From Methanomassiliicoccaceae archaeon UBA113 (GTDB lineage Archaea; Thermoplasmatota; Thermoplasmata; Methanomassiliicoccales; Methanomethylophilaceae): a DNA stretch of 20,341 bases. Below the pieces are notes generated by a model. The model saw nothing but the letters and a program-made list of their open reading frames with translations, did not search any database and was not told where the DNA came from. A program made the position numbers and the translations under genes. Of this stretch, positions 15,601 through 20,341 are shown piece by piece (position 1 is the stretch's first letter; every line of letters starts with the position of its first letter). Where the stretch lies: positions 14,259 through 34,599 of the forward strand of contig DAXB01000029.1 in NCBI GenBank assembly GCA_002506175.1, in the 5' to 3' direction.

Positions 15601-15635
15601 ACGGGTTGGGGGACGGGTTTCCCCGCCCCTCCCGT
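15601..15635 (-). terminator. GC-rich hairpin after the permease gene
   Basis: On the minus strand ACGGG-AGGGG-CGGG pairs with CCCG-TCCCC-CCCGT around a GAAA loop, with a small bulge. It starts 29 bases past the permease stop, but the sequence after it is only moderately T-rich. It separates the permease from the regulator gene. Confidence 0.6.
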
Positions 15636-15664
15636 TTTAGAGTTTGTCAACCTTACGGCTGAAT

Positions 15665-16615
15665 TCACATCGCTTCCATCTCAGCATCCTCTGCCTCTGC
15701 GACGGCATCGCCCTTCTTGGCGAGTCCATCCTTGAGCATGAGAGCTGCGACGAAGAGCAGGACGATGATGACGAGGATCTTGAGGTACTGGAGAGGCATG
15801 CTCGTGATGATGAACATCGCGACGAATGCTCCGATCAGTCCGATCGTACTGAAGATGACTGCGATCTTCCTGTCATATGTCGGCTTGGGTGCGTTGTAAC
15901 TGTCCTGCAGGTAACGGATTGCAGACACAGGGATGAGAACTGCACAGGATCCCATCATGATGGGGAATGCGGTGTGCGGGTCCATTCCGAGGAGTGATAC
16001 GCAGGCCATGATGGGTGCGTAGCATCCGATTCCGAGAGACATGAGTGCTCCCAGGACGAGACAGATGATTGTGATGAGGATGAGCTTCCATCCGCTGAGT
16101 CCGAGCTCGGTTCCCTCGAAGGAGGTGAGTCCCATGAGTCCGAGGATGAGGACTGCTGCGACAACGATGAGTGCGCATCCCATTGCGATACGGATCTTGT
16201 TGAGGTTGAGCCTGGAGATGAAGTATGCTCCGATGTATGCTCCTACTGCACATGCTCCAATACAGCATGCGAGTGTGACGACATCGACTTCAACGTTTGT
16301 GATGAAGAAGACTCCTGCGATCATCTGGTAGACGACACATGAGACCTGGAGGGTTCCAGGGATGTATTTGTCACGGCAGATCTTTGTCAGTTTGAATGTG
16401 GCAGTGAAGGGACCGTATGATCCGATTCCGATAACATCGAAGAATAACCAGATGTTACCGAACAGCGTTGCGATAGCTGTCTTCCTCATTCCTCCGGCTT
16501 TCCACTCCTTCTTGAAGTCTTCCTTATGGTGAAGACAGTCACGGATGAAGAAACCGATGGCAATGAGCGAAACAACCACGATGATTGCATTAAGTGCCAT
16601 TGCTATTGTGTCCAT
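15665..16615 (-). CDS. TauE/SafE (DUF81) family membrane permease in the methylamine cluster
   Basis: An integral membrane protein of 316 residues with about eight or nine hydrophobic helices. The family moves sulfite, sulfonates and other small organic ions. Recognisable parts are the first helix (AMALNAIIVVVSLIAIGFFI), the glycine-rich IGSYGPFTATFKLTKI region near 60-80, the CIGACAVGAYIGAYFISRLN segment, and a second half-repeat (LVLGALMSLGIGCYAPIMAC). The C-terminus ends in an acidic tail (about 15 residues). Start choice: the ATG at 16615 is preceded by AGGGG; an upstream ATG at 16672 would run through the hairpin. It lies directly downstream of mtbB and upstream of a MarR-like regulator, so methylamine uptake or export of a by-product is plausible; the substrate is inference. 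Confidence 0.87.
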   Translation of the reverse strand: MDTIAMALNAIIVVVSLIAIGFFIRDCLHHKEDFKKEWKAGGMRKTAIATLFGNIWLFFDVIGIGSYGPFTATFKLTKICRDKYIPGTLQVSCVVYQMIAGVFFITNVEVDVVTLACCIGACAVGAYIGAYFISRLNLNKIRIAMGCALIVVAAVLILGLMGLTSFEGTELGLSGWKLILITIICLVLGALMSLGIGCYAPIMACVSLLGMDPHTAFPIMMGSCAVLIPVSAIRYLQDSYNAPKPTYDRKIAVIFSTIGLIGAFVAMFIITSMPLQYLKILVIIVLLFVAALMLKDGLAKKGDAVAEAEDAEMEAM

Positions 16616-16643
16616 TTTTTTTCCCCTATTTGGTATTTTAAGA

Positions 16644-16665
16644 AGAGGGCCGTTTCCGGCCCTCT
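16644..16665 (-). terminator. Intercistronic hairpin between mtbB and the permease gene
   Basis: Perfect nine-base arms AGAGGGCCG and CGGCCCTCT around TTTC, followed on the minus strand by TCTTAAAATACC, a weak T-run. It probably ends or trims most mtbCB transcripts while allowing some read-through into the permease gene. Confidence 0.65.
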
Positions 16666-16690
16666 GTTTCACTAGCTAGTTTTGTAATCG

Positions 16691-18103
16691 TCAGTTCCTG
16701 AGGACCTGCTGCCTGAAGTGCTCACAGCTGCTGATCTCGATACCGAGAACCTTCTCGATGTTCATCTTGGCAGGCATTCCCTTGGGTGTGTTGGGCTGTC
16801 CGGTAACGACTCCCATTCCGAGCTGCTCACGGATGTCCCTAACGTAGTTCTCCTCGGTGAGCTGGAACGGATCGATCTCGAGCTTGTCTGCGACGTACTT
16901 CTTTGCGTCTGCGATCTTCATGCTCTTTGCGAACTGCATCCTGCACACAAGGTCTCCGGTTGTCCTCATTCCTCCCATTCCGGAACAGAGTCCGTGGGCG
17001 ACTGCCATGGAGGCGAGGTCACCGGCTCCAACCTAGATACCGTCGATGTTGGCGATATCAATTAGGATTTTCGCTGCCCTTCCAGTGATGTCAACGGGGG
17101 GAAGCTCGCACATCGGAATTCCTCCGACTCCCATTCCCATGTTTGCGTGGACAGGGATCTTTGCGGTCTTCACACACTCTTTGGTGATGACTGCAGAACG
17201 TGCGACGTTCCATGCGAAACTCTTGGAGGTGTTGGTGTTGACGACGGCTCCGAAGATGTTGGCTCCGGCCTTCTCGACAACCTTGACCTGCTCGTGGGGG
17301 TACATTCCTCCGAGGATCTTTCCGTCGTACTCCATCTGTCCGTGTATTCCGAGAACGTTCTCAGCGGACATTCCGCACTCGATGTATGCATTGGGGTTCA
17401 TCTTCCTGTAGTCCTCGATTCCCTTCAGGGTTGCGTAGAACTCTGCGTCTCCTGCGGAGGCGACTGTGTCGAAGTTGTATCCCTCGCATCCGACCTTCTC
17501 GATCTCCTGGCATGTGTAGTGGATGTCCTTGATGAGCTGCTCTGCGGCTGCTTCGGAGGATGCCATGGACTCCTCGATCTTGAACTCCCTCATCAGGTCT
17601 GTGGGGTTCGGGTGGGGTCCGTCAGGTGCGTAATAGAGTCCGAGGTTGGGCATGGCTCCCATGATGAGAGGAATAGTGGTCATCAGGGCCATCTGCTCGT
17701 AGTTGGCGGTCTCGCAGTTGATGATGGATTTGACAGGCTTGACACTGTAGTCCATCCATGCGAGCTCCATGGAATCGAATCCGAATGCTCTCTCGTAAAC
17801 GAGGATTCCCTCGAGACGTCCCATGCAGGGCATTGCGTTTCCGGATCCTCCGTTGTCCTGGTTGAACTTGATTGCTCCAGCATCCTTGGAGAGGACGACT
17901 TCCTTTCCTGCCTCGATGCTGGTGATCTTACTCTGGTCGCAAACGACCTCGCAGATGTGGTCGAGCTCATCCTGGGAAAGCTCGGGGACGCATGCTGCGT
18001 CGACTCCGTCGGACATTCCCGCGACGATATCGGACATGATCTGCTCTTTGGTCAACCTGACCCTTCTTCCGTCTCCCATTCTAGTTACGTAATCTACAAC
18101 CAT
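16691..18103 (-). CDS. mtbB: Dimethylamine:corrinoid methyltransferase MtbB, first copy, with pyrrolysine at residue 357
   Basis: Same reaction as the copy at 13091-14500: the methyl group of dimethylamine goes to MtbC. Read through the TAG at 17033-17035 the protein has 470 residues and ends at TGA. The context is ANIDGI, pyrrolysine, VGAGDLASMAVAH. Other family segments are TRMGDGRRVRLTKEQI at the start, ERAFGFDSMELAWMDYS, MGAMPNLGLYYAPDGP, VNTNTSKSFAWNVARS and NMGMGVGGIPMCELPP. The ATG at 18103 is preceded by CAGGTGA; a longer reading from 18229 runs into the mtbC stop region and is not credible. It begins 22 bases after mtbC, so the substrate-specific enzyme and its corrinoid partner are co-transcribed. 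Codons are strongly biased (GGA, GCA, AAG, GAG), as expected for an abundant catabolic enzyme. Confidence 0.96.
17033..17035 (-). other. In-frame amber codon, pyrrolysine site of the first mtbB
   Basis: TAG on the minus strand at the family's pyrrolysine position, with 113 further codons of MtbB sequence to the TGA. Its position relative to the start (codon 357) is the same as in the second copy. Confidence 0.95.
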
Positions 18104-18125
18104 CTTATTCACCTGGTTAAAAAAA

Positions 18126-18758
18126 TCACTCTGTGACGGCTTTTGCCTTCTCGGTTGTCTCGGAAGCGGACTCTCCGTAGATGTCTGCTCCGATCTTGTC
18201 GCAGTATGCCTGTGTGACAGGTGCTCCACCGATCATGACCTTTGCCTTGTCACGAATTCCCTCAGTCTTCATCATCTCGATGACGGTCTTCATTCCGGTC
18301 ATTGTTGTGGTCATGAGTGCAGACATTCCGCAGAAGTTGCATCCTCCCTTGACCTCCTCGATGAATTTTCCGAGAGGCACATCCCTTCCGAGATCGTGGA
18401 TCTCGAATCCAGCGCACTGAAGCATGGTGGAACAGATGGATTTTCCGATGTCGTGGACATCTCCCTCGACTGTTCCCATAACAACGAGTCCCCTTGCTGC
18501 GACTGATCCGTCCTTTGAGAGTTTGGGTCCAAGGATCTCCATTGCCTTGTTCATTCCAGCTGCTGCTGAAAGAACGTGGGGGAGGAAGATTCTTCCCCTC
18601 TCGAAAAGAACTCCGACTTCGGACATGGCTCCGGCCATGGTGTCGATAATTGCTGTGGGTGCCATTCCGGCTGCGTCAGCTGCGTTGACTGCATCTATGA
18701 TTCCGGGAACCTTACATGCAACCATTGCGTCATACAATGCTTTCTCATTTGCGTCCAT
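18126..18758 (-). CDS. mtbC: Dimethylamine methyltransferase corrinoid protein MtbC
   Basis: It carries the corrinoid that accepts the methyl group from MtbB and hands it to the MtbA-type CoM methyltransferase. The 210 residues show the two-domain plan: a helical cap (1-88, GRIFLPHVLSAAAGMNKAM) and a Rossmann-like B12 domain with GDVHDIGK at 99-106, where H102 is the lower cobalt ligand. GMSALMTTT near 144-152 and VMIGGAPVTQAYC near 174-186 complete the pocket. The ATG at 18758 follows GGAGGAG; a start at 18800 adds an unlikely 14 residues. It is the first gene of mtbCB. MtmC and MttC share this fold, so the assignment to dimethylamine rests on the adjacent MtbB. Confidence 0.95.
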   Translation of the reverse strand: MDANEKALYDAMVACKVPGIIDAVNAADAAGMAPTAIIDTMAGAMSEVGVLFERGRIFLPHVLSAAAGMNKAMEILGPKLSKDGSVAARGLVVMGTVEGDVHDIGKSICSTMLQCAGFEIHDLGRDVPLGKFIEEVKGGCNFCGMSALMTTTMTGMKTVIEMMKTEGIRDKAKVMIGGAPVTQAYCDKIGADIYGESASETTEKAKAVTE

Positions 18759-18811
18759 TTGATACTCCTCCGTTTCTAACTTTGTTGAGTACAAGAACAA
18801 CTGTTTTTGTT

Positions 18812-18822
18812 AGTATTTAATT
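18812..18822 (-). promoter_or_regulatory. TATA box of the mtbCB operon
   Basis: On the minus strand CAATTAAATACTA, predicting a transcript start near 18785 and a leader of about 27 bases with GGAGGAG. Its AAATACTA end is identical to that of the permease promoter at 20057-20067. Confidence 0.55.
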
Positions 18823-18985
18823 GTATCTATTTTTTCCATTTCTTTCCTCATTGGCAATCCACTTTATTATCGGCACTGATTTATTAAAAAAACATCATTT
18901 TTTTCATTTTATTGTTTTTTTACATCTTTTTATTACCAAAAAATGACCAATTTTTAAACTTGTAAATAAAAGAAATCGATTAATT

Positions 18986-19070
18986 TGATGGATGATTATA
19001 CATCCATCATATTTACGATTTGAAATTATTTTTTTGTTAAAAATGTTTATTGTTTAAACAAGAATAAATA
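18986..19070 (+). promoter_or_regulatory. Promoter module copy 1: inverted repeat, palindrome, TATA box
   Basis: TGATGGATG (18986-18994) and CATCCATCA (19001-19009) are perfect arms around ATTATA. TTGTTTAAACAA (19050-19061), a perfect palindrome, follows with 58 bases between centres, then GAATAAATAGTA as the TATA box. No intact gene follows. Confidence 0.55.
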
Positions 19071-19225
19071 GTAAGGAGAATCATTTTTCATCCAAACATG
19101 ATGTTGATGCCGCGTCCCGACAAAGACGGATCATCAAACTGATAACAAAAAGGATATGGGTGGAATAAGAGCAGTCTTCCACGTGTGTTCTTTACTCTAT
19201 ATTATAATAGAGAATATCAAGACGT

Positions 19226-19420
19226 GATGATGAACGGATCTTCATCTGTTACCTAGCGGCCATGAAGAATGATGCATAACCTGTTCGGAACGAAGAACAG
19301 GATGAACACTATTCGGAGCCACCACAGGGCAAGGGTGGGCAATAAGAAGCATGAATGATGATCGATCTCCTGGCGGCTGGGAGATTGTTCGATGGGTGTA
19401 GTTCCAAAATGATGAGCGAT
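19226..19420 (+). pseudogene. Possible decayed remnant of an APC-type permease gene
   Basis: ATTCGGAGCCA near 19310 repeats exactly the last 11 bases of the permease fragment at the window end. Continuing in frame gives FGATTGQGWAIRS, which fits the FGAMIGWGWV-type first-helix motif of APC permeases at all Phe, Gly, Ala and the second Trp positions, but stops interrupt both sides. The distance from promoter module copy 1 (about 325 bases from the inverted repeat) is close to that in the intact unit (about 348). This is weak evidence and the ends are uncertain. Confidence 0.25.
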
Positions 19421-19983
19421 CGTTCTGGGACAAACGCGTTTAACTACGTCTCTCAAACGAATAACCCGTGCAATGAAAACGTCGAGATAGCGATCGAAGA
19501 GAAATGTGTGGACATTCGCGGCAAATCATCAGCATCTTCACGAAAAAACTGAAGAAATCTATCAACAGGATAAGTGTTAGGCAGACTCTCCAAATCACAC
19601 AATTTGCCAATCACAAACTTGCATGATGCACAGCATCGTCAAAAAAGATCCGACAATACGTTTTCATCGATTTTGTCCACCCCCCTGTGGTAATTAGCTT
19701 ATGCTTATTCTGCGCCGTCCGGACCGTGAGAAAACAATTCTATCGCTGTTTAAAATAATATACATACATTAGTCAAAAACAAAAAGTTCCACTTTATTCA
19801 ATATATATACATATCGATTTTTTTTCAATTCAACGGATTGTGAATCAAAAGGCCGAATATATCGTACTGCCTCGACAGTCGTTACGATTTTTGTATTATT
19901 GAGAGATTACATTCTTTTTATTGATTTTTTAATGTATTTTTCTGATTATCTTTTATTGTTTTTTATATTGTACAAAAAATATA

Positions 19984-20065
19984 GTTGGATGTATATTCAT
20001 CCAACAAAACTCAAAAAAATTGTAATATATTCTTAAAATTTTATTTGTTCGAACAATAATAAATA
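19984..20065 (+). promoter_or_regulatory. Promoter module copy 2, upstream of the permease
   Basis: GTTGGATG (19984-19991) and CATCCAAC (19998-20005) are perfect arms around TATATT. TTGTTCGAACAA (20045-20056) follows with 56 bases between centres and abuts TAATAAATACTA, the TATA box. It predicts a transcript start near 20085-20090 and a leader of about 175 bases before the permease ATG. Confidence 0.6.
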
Positions 20066-20099
20066 CTACAATTGTCGTAGAAAACATTACCGTTAGAAT

Positions 20100-20273
20100 A
20101 TGATGAACGAACCGAAAACACACGGTTCAATGGGGGTGAGTGAATTGACTGAAAGAAAAAGTGAACTGATTCTTCATGCATATCAACCTTTTAGCAATAT
20201 TCTCCCCGGACTAAAACAGTCATTTTCTAAGAAAACCAGCTGCAAGACGGAGGAGACTTTCTATGGAAACTGA
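20100..20273 (+). CDS. Possible small upstream reading frame overlapping the permease start
   Basis: A 57-codon frame from ATG-ATG at 20100 to TGA at 20271-20273, ending 11 bases inside the permease gene in another frame. It begins MMNEPKTHGSMGVSELTERK and ends KTEETFYGN. It has no ribosome binding site and no family resemblance. It lies wholly in the permease leader, so it could be a leader peptide or chance. A small stem, GAACCG with CGGTTC (about 20107-20127), lies near its start. Confidence 0.2.
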   Translation: MMNEPKTHGSMGVSELTERKSELILHAYQPFSNILPGLKQSFSKKTSCKTEETFYGN

Positions 20274-20341
20274 GAACGTACAATCTAAATTTGATAAGGT
20301 TCTGGGAAAATGGGATGTCATCTTCATGGCATTCGGAGCCA
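20263..20341 (+). CDS. APC-superfamily permease, 5' end only (window edge)
   Basis: Only the first 26 codons are present: METENVQSKFDKVLGKWD then VIFMAFGA. A short polar lead, the K-W-D-V segment and the beginning of a hydrophobic helix with FGA match the N-terminus of APC-type amino acid/amine permeases. Methylamine permeases annotated near methyltransferase genes in methanogens belong to this group. GGAGGAG at 20249-20255 is a strong ribosome binding site, and the ACGGAGGAG context is the same as before mtbC. A long leader and promoter module copy 2 lie upstream. It is divergent from mtbCB and may be its amine importer; the product rests on few residues. Confidence 0.6.
   Translation, partial: METENVQSKFDKVLGKWDVIFMAFGA

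Larger units (their letters stand above)
18840..20262. other. AT-rich intergenic region with duplicated promoter modules and no convincing gene
   Basis: About 1.4 kb without a supported intact gene. It holds the mtbC upstream region, the two modules described at 18986-19070 and 19984-20065, a higher-GC middle (about 19090-19740) with broken reading frames that may contain a decayed permease gene, and very AT-rich DNA at 19740-20060. A 65-codon open frame at 19355-19552 shows no protein family pattern. Confidence 0.6.

Noticed and set aside
17033..17100. A PYLIS-like RNA stem after the amber codon
   Set aside because: I saw only short, imperfect pairing (GGAG with CTCC) just after the TAG, and it is not reproduced in the second copy.
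17147..18136. A 329-codon open frame on the plus strand
   Set aside because: It is the exact antisense of the first mtbB, has low-complexity Val/Leu/Asp-rich sequence and no start signals. The biased codons of mtbB leave the opposite frame open.
19355..19552. A 65-codon open frame in the intergenic region
   Set aside because: It has no ribosome binding site, no family pattern and no obvious promoter of its own. Chance is the simplest explanation.
19090..20100. tRNA (including tRNA-Pyl) or CRISPR array in the long intergenic region
   Set aside because: I found no cloverleaf pattern, no conserved T-loop in the right context, and no regularly spaced repeats; the only repeats are the two promoter modules.

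Overview
The window is from a methylotrophic, methanogenic archaeon, most likely a member of the Methanomassiliicoccales (Thermoplasmata). Three things point there: two dimethylamine methyltransferase (MtbB) genes read through in-frame amber codons, which means pyrrolysine; a corrinoid protein beside one of them; and archaeal housekeeping genes (L10e, RNase P Rpp21-type subunit, Sec61 beta, archaeal GluRS) with TATA boxes and many leaderless or short-leader starts. Of 19 complete genes, 18 end in TGA, one in TAA and none in TAG, as expected where TAG is a sense codon. The genus is inference; the sequence alone does not settle it.

Left part (1-6.2 kb): the start of rpl10e running off the left edge; a small membrane protein; an unrecognised 331-residue protein; an RNA-processing/translation operon (RNase P subunit 4, CRM/YhbY-domain protein, serS); an oppositely oriented overlapping set (two-TM protein, HD-domain phosphohydrolase, flavin-reductase-like protein); and the Sec61 beta gene.

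Middle (6.3-13 kb): a CPA2-type cation/proton antiporter and an acidic orphan protein on the minus strand; an AT-rich regulatory stretch full of inverted repeats; trpB-trpA on the plus strand, converging on gltX through a bidirectional terminator. TrpB has an intact active site, but TrpA lacks the residues expected for catalysis.

Right part (13-18.8 kb): a methylamine cluster, all on the minus strand. In transcription order it is mtbC (corrinoid protein), mtbB (pyrrolysine), a TauE/SafE-type permease, a MarR-like regulator with a C-terminal tandem DUF1508/YegP-like module, and a second, divergent mtbB (pyrrolysine) with no adjacent mtbC. The likely job is dimethylamine uptake, demethylation onto the MtbC corrinoid and local control. 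Hairpins separate the units, so they may not form one simple transcript.

Far right (18.8-20.3 kb): about 1.4 kb of AT-rich DNA without a convincing gene, then the first 26 codons of an APC-type permease. Two copies of one promoter module (inverted repeat GGATG-N6-CATCC, then the palindrome TTGTTYRAACAA abutting an AATAAATA TATA box) lie here with nearly identical spacing. The second leads into the permease. The first leads into DNA that may be the decayed remnant of a duplicated permease gene.
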